Shown in pieces: positions 33,981 through 42,510 of a DNA stretch of 64,000 bases. The number at the start of each line of letters is the position of its first letter. Position 1 is the first letter of the stretch. The position numbers were made by a program, and so were the translations under genes. The notes beneath the pieces were generated by a model that was not told where the DNA came from, made no database searches, and saw only the letters and a list, made by a program, of their open reading frames with translations. The DNA lies in the NCBI GenBank assembly GCA_001464735.1, contig LNDU01000037.1, positions 1-64,000 of the forward strand, read 5' to 3'. Source of the DNA: Nitrospira sp. Ga0074138 (GTDB lineage: Bacteria; Nitrospirota; Nitrospiria; Nitrospirales; Nitrospiraceae).

Positions 33981-35840
33981 TCATGGTAATTCCTCCAATA
34001 CTCCACGTCGGATCAAGGTGATCGCGCGCGAAGCGGATTCAGCGAGGCTGGGATGCATAGACTTTAATGCCTGCACTTGTGACAGAAACTCCAAGGTTCT
34101 GGCTAGGAGTCGGTAGATATCGCCTTCTGCCATCGTGGTCAGCCGACAGAGCCCAATCCACGTGAGGGTGGGGTCGGCGACCCAGCGCTCAACCAAAGCT
34201 GCCACATCGGCGCGTAGGAGGGGCGGATCCTCATAGGGAGATAAACTCTCCGCCAACTTGCGAACCTGCCCGAGCAGGGAGCTCAGCCCTGCACTGATAC
34301 GCGGAAACGCGCCGGGACGGTCGTCATCGTGGGCCAGACTGGCCAAGATGCCGGCGAGGAGAGAGAGGTCTCCTCCCGTAAAGGCTTCCGCGCGGATCAG
34401 TTCGGTAATGAGCAGCGAATGGTCGATCCGGATCAGCCGTGCCCATTCGCCTTCGATCGTCAATTGTGTCGCCAGCGTGAGATACCCGAATTTCTGCAGT
34501 ACGTTCACACGCTCTTGAAAGCGATGCCACAAACTGGCCCGCAGTGCTTGTATGGATTTCGCATGACGCTGTTGTTCCTGGCGAAGTCGCGACGCGGTTA
34601 TGAAGTCTTTCTGGCAGGCTGGTCGCGAAGGGCATGTGGGGCAGGGGAAGTCTCCCATCGATTGGACGATGGCATCGGGCAGTGGCTCGTGACTGGTGGA
34701 GGTCAGGATAGGAAGCACGGGCAAACGCGACGGGAGTTCTTCTAATTGATGACTGAGTCGATCGAACGTGTCGGTGGAACACCACGGATAGGTCGGCGTC
34801 TCCACGAAGTCGCATGTGCGGTCGTAGACTTCTTTTACGCTCGTGACCGGACATTCAGTGACGGCGCCGTCTGGTCGTAAGATGGTGAGCATGGAAGTCT
34901 TTTGGCCTTTACTCCGGTATTGCCGGAGCACAATCCCGCGGCCTCTGCTGAGCCCTACCACACGCCCAGGGCTTAGGAACGGCAACCGAGCTGAAATTTC
35001 AGGCGATTCTGACCGGTGCGTCTGATGCCGGGTGTGGCGGTGCCTTCGCGCATGGTCGAAGGTTTGCCATTGGGTGATCCAGTCCGTACAGACGCGAGGG
35101 CCGAACGGTTCCATTTGTACATGGAGAGCATCGAGTTTGTGCTCGAGGAGTTCAGCGCGCTGGTTGAGTTGGAATTGCGCGAAACTCTTGGCCAAGATTC
35201 CTTGGATCTGCTCATGGGGATGGGCTTTTAAGAGATTCAAGACCATCGGGTAACTGATTGTAAACTGGCTATCGATGGCTTCCGGTTGCCCGGTCAACCC
35301 TTTGGTCAGAACCGCCAGATCGATATACGGAGATGGGGTGATGACTGCAAATCCGACATGATCTTTCCCGCGGCGGCCGGCTCGACCGGCGACCTGCTGG
35401 ACTTCGCCGATGGTTAGGTCGGTGAAGTCGCGGGATTTGCGGATGCTGGATTGAGTGATCACGACCGTGCGGGCTGGAAAATCGACACCCGCCGCCAGGG
35501 TCGTCGTGGCGAAGACCGCATCGAGATGGCCTTGTCGCATCAGCTCTTCGATCGCAATTTTCCATGAAGGCAGATGTCCAGCATGGTGGGCGGCGACGCC
35601 GATTCGTTGCACGATGGGAATGAGGGGATGCTCGGTAATGCTCGGATACTGCGCGATGACCCGTTCGAGCGCCGTCCCGATCGCCTCTTGTCGCACCGGA
35701 GGAAGCACGAGATCGGCGTGATCGAATGCTTCCATCGCTTCGTCACAGGCTCGCCGTGAGGTGAGAAACACAATAGCTGGCGTGAGATGTCGTTGGCGAA
35801 GCGCCGCGATGAGATCAACCGGATGGATCGACGGCGGCAT
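33981..35840 (-). CDS. Ski2-like helicase, C-terminal half (RecA2 and DSHCT-like)
   Basis: A 619-residue protein that starts where a normal Ski2-like helicase would enter its second RecA domain. Motif IV is VFLTSRRACDEA, V TTLAAGVDFPA (112-122), VI QVAGRAGRRG (149-158). A middle section with a Cys cluster (CPTCPSRPAC) and a DSHCT-like C-terminus (GGDLSLLAGILASLAHDDDR-type helix) follows. It lacks motifs I-III, so cannot hydrolyse ATP alone. Its start overlaps the end of glgC by 26 bases. It is encoded upstream of the RecA1 half, an inverted order. Confidence 0.8.
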   Translation of the reverse strand: MPPSIHPVDLIAALRQRHLTPAIVFLTSRRACDEAMEAFDHADLVLPPVRQEAIGTALERVIAQYPSITEHPLIPIVQRIGVAAHHAGHLPSWKIAIEELMRQGHLDAVFATTTLAAGVDFPARTVVITQSSIRKSRDFTDLTIGEVQQVAGRAGRRGKDHVGFAVITPSPYIDLAVLTKGLTGQPEAIDSQFTISYPMVLNLLKAHPHEQIQGILAKSFAQFQLNQRAELLEHKLDALHVQMEPFGPRVCTDWITQWQTFDHARRHRHTRHQTHRSESPEISARLPFLSPGRVVGLSRGRGIVLRQYRSKGQKTSMLTILRPDGAVTECPVTSVKEVYDRTCDFVETPTYPWCSTDTFDRLSHQLEELPSRLPVLPILTSTSHEPLPDAIVQSMGDFPCPTCPSRPACQKDFITASRLRQEQQRHAKSIQALRASLWHRFQERVNVLQKFGYLTLATQLTIEGEWARLIRIDHSLLITELIRAEAFTGGDLSLLAGILASLAHDDDRPGAFPRISAGLSSLLGQVRKLAESLSPYEDPPLLRADVAALVERWVADPTLTWIGLCRLTTMAEGDIYRLLARTLEFLSQVQALKSMHPSLAESASRAITLIRRGVLEELP

Positions 35841-37053
35841 GCAGCTTCATTCCTTTTGAGATGACCACGAGGCCTGATTCGGTCACCGTAAATCGTTGCG
35901 CGTCGGCCTCTCGATCGTACCCGATTTCCGTATGTGGCGGGATCGTCACATCCTTGTCGATGATGGCACGTCTGATGCGGCTCTGCGCGCCGATCGTCAC
36001 GTTCTCCATGAGAATGGATTCCCTGACATCTGCGTGGTCTTGTACGCGGACGTTCGGGGACACAATCGAATTTTGGACCCGTCCCCCCGACACGATGCAG
36101 CCGCCGCAGACGATCGAATCAAGCGCGACCCCCATCCGGCCTCCCTGAAAATCCTGCGCGAAGACGAACTTGGCCGGTGGAAACTGCCCCTGATAGGTTC
36201 GGATCGGCCAGGCTGGGTCGTACAGATTGAATTGAGGATCGACGGCGACCAAATCCATGTTCGCTTCCCAGTATGCGTCGAGCGTTCCAATGTCGCGCCA
36301 GTACTTGACGGCTTTGTTGTTGGCATCTTGAAATTTGAAGGCATACACTCGCCCTTGTTCAATCATTCGGGGAATAATGTTTTTCCCGAAGTCGTGCGCG
36401 CTGCCTTCCCGAGCGTCCGCAATCAGGTGTTCGCGGATGGCCTTGGTTCGGAACAGGTAGATGCCCATCGACGCGAAGGCATGGGCGGAATCGTTGGGGA
36501 GTGGAATGGGATGCGCCGGCTTTTCATCGAAGCGAGTAATCCGGTAGTCCTTGTCGACTGCGATGACGCCGAAGCGAGTCGCTTCCTGGACGGGTATGTC
36601 GATGGCCCCGACGACCGCATCTGCGCTCTTGGCGATAAGCCAGTGGTACATCTCTGCATAGTTCATCTTGTAGACGTGATCGCCGGCGAGGATCAGCAGG
36701 AACTCCGGGTTTTCCCCGTCGATCAAGAACATATTCTGATACACGGCATCGGCGGTGCCACGGTACCAGTCTTCGCTGATGCGCTGTTGAGGAGGGATCG
36801 AGGCGATATATTCACCAAGTTCCGCGTTGAGAATATTCCAGCCGACCCGGATATGGCGATCAAGCGAGTGTGATTTGTATTGGATGAGAACCGCGATCTT
36901 GCGAAGCCCGGAATTCAGACAATTGCTGAGGGTAAAATCGATAATGCGATACTTCCCGCCGAAGGGAACCGCCGGCTTTGCACGTTGGTCCGTCAGCGGG
37001 AACAGTCGCTCCCCTTTACCGCCAGCCAATACCATTGTGAAAATATTCTTCAT
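35815..37053 (-). CDS. glgC: Glucose-1-phosphate adenylyltransferase
   Basis: A 412-residue ADP-glucose pyrophosphorylase, the committed step of glycogen synthesis (glucose-1-P + ATP to ADP-glucose). It shows MVLAGGKGERLFPLT, KPAVPFGGKYRIIDF, GTADAVYQN, AGDHVYKMNY and the beta-helix C-terminus. The start at 37053 (MKNIFTMVLAGG) is where family homology begins; an upstream open extension carries no homology. The stop overlaps the helicase C-half start. Glycogen storage is common in the phylum I suspect. Confidence 0.95.
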   Translation of the reverse strand: MKNIFTMVLAGGKGERLFPLTDQRAKPAVPFGGKYRIIDFTLSNCLNSGLRKIAVLIQYKSHSLDRHIRVGWNILNAELGEYIASIPPQQRISEDWYRGTADAVYQNMFLIDGENPEFLLILAGDHVYKMNYAEMYHWLIAKSADAVVGAIDIPVQEATRFGVIAVDKDYRITRFDEKPAHPIPLPNDSAHAFASMGIYLFRTKAIREHLIADAREGSAHDFGKNIIPRMIEQGRVYAFKFQDANNKAVKYWRDIGTLDAYWEANMDLVAVDPQFNLYDPAWPIRTYQGQFPPAKFVFAQDFQGGRMGVALDSIVCGGCIVSGGRVQNSIVSPNVRVQDHADVRESILMENVTIGAQSRIRRAIIDKDVTIPPHTEIGYDREADAQRFTVTESGLVVISKGMKLHAAVDPSG

Positions 37054-37192
37054 CGGCTGGATTCTAGCAGGACCTCCATGAAATAGAAAGGAAGTGGAAT
37101 CGTTGACTTCCCGTTCCATGCGGATAATACTAGCTACCAGAACACCGGAGTGAGCAGCTCGGGATCGGTTGACGATGAACAAAGGAGTGAGC

Positions 37193-37486
37193 ATGAAGCG
37201 AGACGTTGTTGTCGCGGCTCTCCCACGAGTCGATTCCAGGCGTGTGACGAAGCTGACAGTGAGATCTTCAGATCCAGCACGCAACATGGCCAGGCGCCTG
37301 GAAAAGCTCGAGGAGCAGATTCAAAAGCTGTCCGAACTGGTTCGAGACCATGCCGAAGATATGGATCGGTTGGTTCGGATTGTCGCAGAGAACCAGGATG
37401 TGGTTCGTCTGCAGCTGCTTCGGAAACATCATGAGAAGGTTCGAGTAAGAAAGCATCTCCGGGAAGCCAATTCAGGAGTGGACTAA
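37193..37486 (+). CDS. Small basic coiled-coil protein
   Basis: A 97-residue protein of unknown function. The middle (MARRLEKLEEQIQKLSELVRD in sequence) forms heptads of Leu/Ile, predicted coiled coil; the ends are basic. The ATG at 37193 has a near-perfect Shine-Dalgarno (AAAGGAG). It is followed after 84 bases by the HEAT-repeat gene, and both face away from glgC. Confidence 0.6.
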   Translation: MKRDVVVAALPRVDSRRVTKLTVRSSDPARNMARRLEKLEEQIQKLSELVRDHAEDMDRLVRIVAENQDVVRLQLLRKHHEKVRVRKHLREANSGVD

Positions 37487-37570
37487 GGCCGGCGACCGTT
37501 GGGTCGTGTGGGCCCATCGCGTCAGCGGAAACGAACCCGTGTCAATTTTCCCTTCCCACATGTGTCACTG

Positions 37571-38389
37571 ATGATCTGCAAGAACAGAAGCACACGCGTA
37601 GCGATGACCTCTACATGCATAGCCGCGGGTATTCTTGCCAGCCTCGTGCAAGTGCAGACGCTCTATGCTGTCTCCGATCAGCCCGTGCGGATATGGCCGA
37701 TCCAAATTCCCTATGAAGCGCCACCGAAGAATCAAGATGTGCCGGATGTCTCGATTCCCCCCAATAAGGATCCGCTTGGCCCTGAAGAGGTCAAGCGCGC
37801 GGAAGCCTTGCTGCCGTTGCTGGAAGGGAAACAGGAATTCTGGGCCATGGGAGAATTCGTGCATTTGGGAGAGCCGGCCGTTCCCGTCCTCGTTCAGGCA
37901 TTGACCATGTCGAGCCCGCGGATTCGGTACAACGCGATTGAAACCTTGCTGATGATGAAGGGAGTCGCTGGGGTCCCCGCCCTGATCTCCACGGCAAAGG
38001 AGTCCGGCGAAATTCCTCGGGTACGGGAACATGCTCTGCGCGTTGCCGTTCGTCTGGATTCGACGAAAGCGTCTGAGGCGATTGACGTCATGGCAAAGGA
38101 CTCCAATCCATCCGTCAGAAAAGCTGCGGCGTTCGAAGCGCGGTATGTCCGGCAGAAGGCCGTGATCTCTATCTTGATTCCGATGGTGAGCGACGACGAG
38201 CGTTTCGTGGCACTGTCGGCATTGCAATCACTCTGGATTCTGACTCGCCATGAGACCGAGTTTCATGATTGGGACACCTCGACCAAGCAGGATCGCGCCG
38301 CATGGTCGAGTGAATGGACCGAGTGGTGGGACTCCAATAAAGACGTCTTTGAGATTCCCGAACCGCGCCGGTCAAAACGGAGTTCCTAG
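37571..38389 (+). CDS. Exported HEAT-repeat protein
   Basis: A 272-residue protein with a signal peptide (residues 1-35) and three or four HEAT-like helical repeats: EPAVPVLVQAL, PRIRYNAIETLL, GVPALIS, NPSVRKAAAFEAR, DERFVALSALQ. It probably mediates protein binding in the periplasm. No enzymatic motif is seen. It lies just before peptide deformylase on the same strand. Confidence 0.65.
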   Translation: MICKNRSTRVAMTSTCIAAGILASLVQVQTLYAVSDQPVRIWPIQIPYEAPPKNQDVPDVSIPPNKDPLGPEEVKRAEALLPLLEGKQEFWAMGEFVHLGEPAVPVLVQALTMSSPRIRYNAIETLLMMKGVAGVPALISTAKESGEIPRVREHALRVAVRLDSTKASEAIDVMAKDSNPSVRKAAAFEARYVRQKAVISILIPMVSDDERFVALSALQSLWILTRHETEFHDWDTSTKQDRAAWSSEWTEWWDSNKDVFEIPEPRRSKRSS

Positions 38390-38443
38390 CAACCAGCCGA
38401 GAGGTTGCGGGCCGAGAGATTCCTATGCTACGAATGTAAGGAC

Positions 38444-38989
38444 ATGAAGCTCAAGAGCGGAGCGATGCTCAAGATTGCCAAATTAGGCAACCCTATTCTT
38501 CGCAAAGTTGCTGCGCCGATCGATCCTCGAGAGATTAAATCGTCCGAGATTCAGCGGTTGATCGACGACATGTTTGAAGCGATGTACGACGAACCGGGTA
38601 TCGGGTTGGCTGCGCCACAAGTGTCACGTTCGATTCAACTGGTTGTGATGGGCTGCAAAGGTGAGGGTGGATTTCCAGAAACGGTCCTCATCAACCCCTC
38701 GATTGTGTATTACGGGCCTGAACAAGTGGAAAACTGGGAAGGCTGTCTGAGTGTTGATGGATTGCGGGGCAAGGTGCTCCGACCCTCACTGGTGCGGGTC
38801 AAGGGGCTTGACCGGAAGGGCAAAGCTCTGGATTTCGAGGCGACGGATTTGTACGCGGTCTGTATTCAGCACGAACTCGATCACTTGATCGGTAAAGTCT
38901 TTCTGGATCGCATGACCGATATGTCCACCCTCACTCAGCTGAACGAATTTTCGCAGTATTGGCAAAAAGAACCCACGAATGTAATTTGA
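38444..38989 (+). CDS. def: Peptide deformylase
   Basis: A 181-residue cytoplasmic metalloenzyme that removes the formyl group from nascent proteins. The three family motifs are intact: GIGLAAPQV, EGCLS, HELDHL. The start at 38444 (MKLKSG) or 38465 (MLKIAKLG) is open; neither has a convincing Shine-Dalgarno. It is followed 22 bases later by the ABC exporter. Confidence 0.95.
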   Translation: MKLKSGAMLKIAKLGNPILRKVAAPIDPREIKSSEIQRLIDDMFEAMYDEPGIGLAAPQVSRSIQLVVMGCKGEGGFPETVLINPSIVYYGPEQVENWEGCLSVDGLRGKVLRPSLVRVKGLDRKGKALDFEATDLYAVCIQHELDHLIGKVFLDRMTDMSTLTQLNEFSQYWQKEPTNVI

Positions 38990-39011
38990 TGCCTCTCTTG
39001 TTGAACCGCTC

Positions 39012-40736
39012 GTGAAGTCCCTTCTTCGTGTCCTGCTGTATCTTCGGCCTCACCGCGCCCTCGCGATCACAACACTCGTCTGCGCCGCCTGTGCGACGGC
39101 GATGGAGCTGGTGCCTCCCTGGGTCATCAAGATCATCATCGACGATGTAATTCAGGCGAAGCAGACGTCGTTGCTGCCATGGGTGATTGGTCTGCTGGTG
39201 GGCGCCCATGTGCTCAAGAACGTGTTTGCCTCACTCAGAATCCGGCTGAATAATCAGCTTGAGCAGACGGTGGTTCACGATCTTCGTCGGCATATTTTCT
39301 CCGCCCTTCAACATCTGTCCATCACCTATTTTGAGAATCGCTCGACGGGGGAGATCATGTCCCGGGTGACCAACGACACGGAGCATGTCGAGCGCATCTT
39401 CATTGATGGACTTGAAGGAATGCTGACGGCGTCGCTGACTCTTCTTGGAATCACAGGACTCTTGTTCATGCTCAATTGGAAGCTGGCGGTGCTCTCGCTG
39501 TTGCCGATCCCATTGCTGGCCTTGTCTGCAAGTTGGTTTACGTCGAGGGTTCATGGGTATTATCGGGAGACCCGCCAGAGCGCCGCTGAACTGAACGGCT
39601 ACCTACAAGATGCTTTGTCCGGGATCAGGGAGACCATGGGGTTTGGCCGTCAGGGGCACGAACAAGCACGTTTCGACCGGCTGAGCCAGGCGTATAGTGA
39701 CAAGAATCTCCAGGCGATGGTCTTGTGGTCGATCTATTCGCCAGGAATGATTCTGGTGGCTGCTCTCGGAACCGTCTTGATCCTCTGGTACGGTGCGGGA
39801 GAGGTTATGGAGGGGCATCTCACCCTGGGCGAGCTGGTCTTGTTCCTCTCCTACCTGGCGATGTTCTACGTCCCCATCAATCAGATTCATTCGGTCAATC
39901 ATATGTTGCAGCATGCGTTGGCGGCGAGCGAGCGGGTCTTTGAGGTGCTGGATACGATTCCGGACGTCGCCGATCGACCTCATGTAGCGGCTCCTGTCCA
40001 TCGGGCTCATGGAGCCGTTCGATTCGACCAGGTCCAGTTCCACTATCGACCTGACGTGCCGGTACTGAGAGGGGTTTCAGTGGCTGTGCCGGCAGGGGAG
40101 CGTGTGGCGCTGGTTGGGATGAGTGGGGCGGGGAAGAGTACCCTCCTGAAGCTATTGATGCGGTTTTACGACGTTACAGACGGGGCGATCGTTATCGATG
40201 GGAAGGATATCCGTGATCTGCCGATTGCGTATCTGCGGCAGCAGATTGGGTTTGTACAACAGGAGCCGTTCTTGTTCAACGGGACGGTGAAAGATAATCT
40301 GCTGTACGGCGATTTGAATGCCGATCAGAATCGGCTCGAATCGGCGGCGCGCGCCGCACGGGCGCATGAGTTCATCGCGGCGTTACCCGAAGGGTATGAC
40401 ACCTGGATTGGTGAGCGGGGTGTCAAGTTGTCGGTTGGACAAAAACAGCGGGTCTCGATTGCGCGGGTGTTGTTAAAAGATCCCCCCATCGTCATTTTTG
40501 ACGAGGCCACATCCAATATTGATACGGAGACCGAGGTGAAGATCCGCGAAGCGTTGAACGAGCTGACGACAGGGCGAACCACGTTCATTATTGCCCACCG
40601 ATTATCCACACTTCACGATGTTGACCGAATTATCGTACTCGATAACGGTCGACTCGTGGAGGATGGCCGCCATGATGAGCTGGTGCGCCGAGGAGGAGTC
40701 TACGCTGGTCTCTATGAGGCTCAATTTCAGGTGTAG
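39012..40736 (+). CDS. ABC exporter with fused permease and ATPase
   Basis: A 574-residue MsbA/lipid-exporter-like half transporter, GTG start. Six membrane segments (residues 10-300) precede the nucleotide-binding domain: Walker A GMSGAGKST, Q-loop VQQEPF, signature LSVGQKQR (variant of LSGGQ), Walker B VIFDEA, H-loop AHRLST. It dimerises to export lipid, lipopolysaccharide precursor or drugs. Substrate not inferable. Confidence 0.9.
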   Translation: MKSLLRVLLYLRPHRALAITTLVCAACATAMELVPPWVIKIIIDDVIQAKQTSLLPWVIGLLVGAHVLKNVFASLRIRLNNQLEQTVVHDLRRHIFSALQHLSITYFENRSTGEIMSRVTNDTEHVERIFIDGLEGMLTASLTLLGITGLLFMLNWKLAVLSLLPIPLLALSASWFTSRVHGYYRETRQSAAELNGYLQDALSGIRETMGFGRQGHEQARFDRLSQAYSDKNLQAMVLWSIYSPGMILVAALGTVLILWYGAGEVMEGHLTLGELVLFLSYLAMFYVPINQIHSVNHMLQHALAASERVFEVLDTIPDVADRPHVAAPVHRAHGAVRFDQVQFHYRPDVPVLRGVSVAVPAGERVALVGMSGAGKSTLLKLLMRFYDVTDGAIVIDGKDIRDLPIAYLRQQIGFVQQEPFLFNGTVKDNLLYGDLNADQNRLESAARAARAHEFIAALPEGYDTWIGERGVKLSVGQKQRVSIARVLLKDPPIVIFDEATSNIDTETEVKIREALNELTTGRTTFIIAHRLSTLHDVDRIIVLDNGRLVEDGRHDELVRRGGVYAGLYEAQFQV

Positions 40737-40849
40737 GGCCTGAGACAGTGGTCGCTTGCAACCTCAGCACCGGTCGCCTTCAGTAGTTGCGGGTCCGAAG
40801 AGGAGCTCGGTATACTCGCGTGGAGCAAACAAGGGGACATGGCTGATCA

Positions 40850-41044
40850 ATGGTGCTGGTATACGAGAGCGATCCGCTGGATGATGAACATGCGCGAGGG
40901 CGGTTCTACCACGTCTGCCGTGGGCGCATTGATCGAACTCCATTGAATGTCCCAGAGCCAGATCGCCCATATGAATGCCAGCACTGCGGAATTGATCTCG
41001 AAGCCGAAGATTTCTTCGTAGCCCTTCAGAAAGGATCGGTGTAG
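40850..41044 (+). CDS. Small zinc-ribbon-like protein
   Basis: A 64-residue protein with an ECQHCGIDLEAEDFF C-terminus (CxxC) and an HVC earlier, suggesting metal binding. Function unknown; ATG 40850 is the first. It lies before the cysteine-rich small protein at 41098. Confidence 0.5.
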   Translation: MVLVYESDPLDDEHARGRFYHVCRGRIDRTPLNVPEPDRPYECQHCGIDLEAEDFFVALQKGSV

Positions 41045-41097
41045 AACGAATGGCTGGAAGTACCGGGAGAAAAACAGTAGGAGTTTCGCGAGGGCTG

Positions 41098-41259
41098 ATG
41101 ATGCTGTGCGAGACCTGTTATACCCAGGTCATGAATGAAAAGCTTCCTGACGAGAAAAACTTCGTCGCGGATTCCGAAGCACTCTTCGATACAATCTGCG
41201 TCGGCTGCACCGACATCAACCGCCCCCTCATCGACGACATGGCCGGCAGTGGGGAATAG
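41098..41259 (+). CDS. Small double-CxxC protein
   Basis: A 53-residue protein with CETC and CVGC, spaced as a zinc finger. The sequence is acidic and otherwise unrecognised. Start at 41098 or 41101 (tandem Met). Role unknown, possibly regulatory. Confidence 0.45.
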   Translation: MMLCETCYTQVMNEKLPDEKNFVADSEALFDTICVGCTDINRPLIDDMAGSGE

Positions 41260-41363
41260 TATTCTGCCGCTTTGTCTGCCAGCAGGTTGCTGCGCTCTCT
41301 AGTGTCAACGTATCGGCTAGCGAGTGTCCTGGCAGGTTTAAACAGGTTGAAGCGAGGAGCTAG

Positions 41364-41485
41364 CAGAATGCTGAAAAAGTCCTCCAGCGGCGTTCTCGCA
41401 TGACTCAGAGGCTCAACGTACCGAAACGTATGCCTCGCCCATTCGCTCGCTGCAACCTTGCTGGACGGCCTTTTTGAGCATTCTG
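41364..41485 (+). repeat. MITE-like interspersed repeat, copy C (122 bp)
   Basis: The shortest, best-preserved copy: CAGAATGCTGAAAAAG at the left, CTTTTTGAGCATTCTG at the right (15 of 16 paired). The core contains AGGCTCAACGTACCGAA and ATTCGCTCGCTGCAACCTTG. Outside, GAGCTAGCAG... and ...CTGCTAGAGCT may form a second, wider pair of ends (41357-41572). It lies in the gene-free 41260-41582 gap. Confidence 0.7.
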
Positions 41486-41582
41486 GGGTGGAGAGTGTCC
41501 CAGTGCTTTCTGTCATCGTGCAACGGTGCGCGAAGCAGAAACCGAGTTTTTCAGCAGACTGCTAGAGCTGTTCATCTCGTGC

Positions 41583-41924
41583 TTATTTGCACTCCTTCCC
41601 ATTGAAATGCATGCAGGTCGATTCTCCGGATTTAACCTTCCAGGTTTTGATCAGCGGGCGTTTATCCTCTCCTCTCATTTCCACCACAAAATCTACGAGA
41701 CCGGAAATCGGAAGTTTCTCGATATGGGGCTTCGCCGCATCTGGTACTTCAATATAGAACACGCTGGCACTTGTCGAGATCAGGATCTGATTCTGCTCCT
41801 TGTCGATATGAATCACCGGGCTGTAAAAGCTGCGATCTTCGGCAAAGACCAGCTTTGGTATCAAAGTGGATACGGACAGCGCGAGAATGAGGCAATAGCT
41901 GAATAATCGTCGTCGAGAAGGCAT
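41583..41924 (-). CDS. Exported protein of unknown function
   Basis: A 113-residue protein with a signal peptide (cleavage near VFA-ED, residue 28). The mature part reads as beta strands (VIHIDKEQNQILI). It has two Cys near the end. No family recognised. It is the most upstream-facing minus-strand gene after repeat copy C. Confidence 0.55.
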   Translation of the reverse strand: MPSRRRLFSYCLILALSVSTLIPKLVFAEDRSFYSPVIHIDKEQNQILISTSASVFYIEVPDAAKPHIEKLPISGLVDFVVEMRGEDKRPLIKTWKVKSGESTCMHFNGKECK

Positions 41925-41999
41925 GTGTCATGCTCCTGATTCAAGCTACGGGGGAACATTAGTATATTTCGGGGCTGATGTGAACCGGAAAAATTAAGA

Positions 42000-42509
42000 T
42001 CAGCGAATCAGGACGTCGGCTGGAGTCACGCTACCGGATTTGATCCAATAGGTCTTCACCTCCGGTTCAGAATTCATGAGGGAGACGAGGAGGTAGGCAG
42101 GGATGGGCAAGTTGATCTTGGGCCAGATCTCTTCATAGTCGGTAGCGATTTTGATGTCGGTCACAGACGGACGCGCGGGATCGTGGGGGTGCGAGTGATA
42201 GACGACTTGAAGATCAAGTCCGTTGTTGCGCATATCCTTCTTGGCGGATGAGAAGTCCTGCATGTCCATGACAAACGCAATTTCCGCTCGTTCAGCCGAA
42301 GAGAGGCGTTCGAGATGCGCGGCTTTTGCCGAGTCGAAAGACGACAGGTTTTGTGCCCCCTCCATCGCGACGATGTTCTTGGTGCGATACAGATGGCTGA
42401 CCACTCCATTGGTTCCAGCCAGCAGCCCACAACATTCGTAAGGAGTCAGTTCCTTCGCATGGGTGATGATGTCGTCGAGAATCTGTCGGGGGATGATGAG
42501 GTCGGCCAC
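42000..42509 (-). CDS. JAMM/MPN metalloprotease of sulfur-carrier system
   Basis: A 169-residue Mov34/MPN protease. The JAMM motif is complete: Glu25 in PYECCG, H105-x-H107, S115 and D118 (HSHPHDPARPSVTD). In Mycobacterium Mec releases cysteine from CysO-cysteine; in the QbsD and HcyD systems relatives trim extra C-terminal residues of the carrier protein. In this operon both jobs are possible: one carrier (43653) ends in GG, the other (47012) in GGGR. It is the last gene of the operon and follows moeB-2 by one base. Cytoplasmic. Confidence 0.85.
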   Translation of the reverse strand: MADLIIPRQILDDIITHAKELTPYECCGLLAGTNGVVSHLYRTKNIVAMEGAQNLSSFDSAKAAHLERLSSAERAEIAFVMDMQDFSSAKKDMRNNGLDLQVVYHSHPHDPARPSVTDIKIATDYEEIWPKINLPIPAYLLVSLMNSEPEVKTYWIKSGSVTPADVLIR

Positions 42510-42510
42510 G

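Noticed and set aside
33896..34006. N-terminal extension of the RecA1 half
   Set aside because: It reads through a dispersed repeat; ATG 33895 opens the natural protein.
37054..37287. 78-residue N-terminal extension of GlgC
   Set aside because: No homology; the family starts at 37053.
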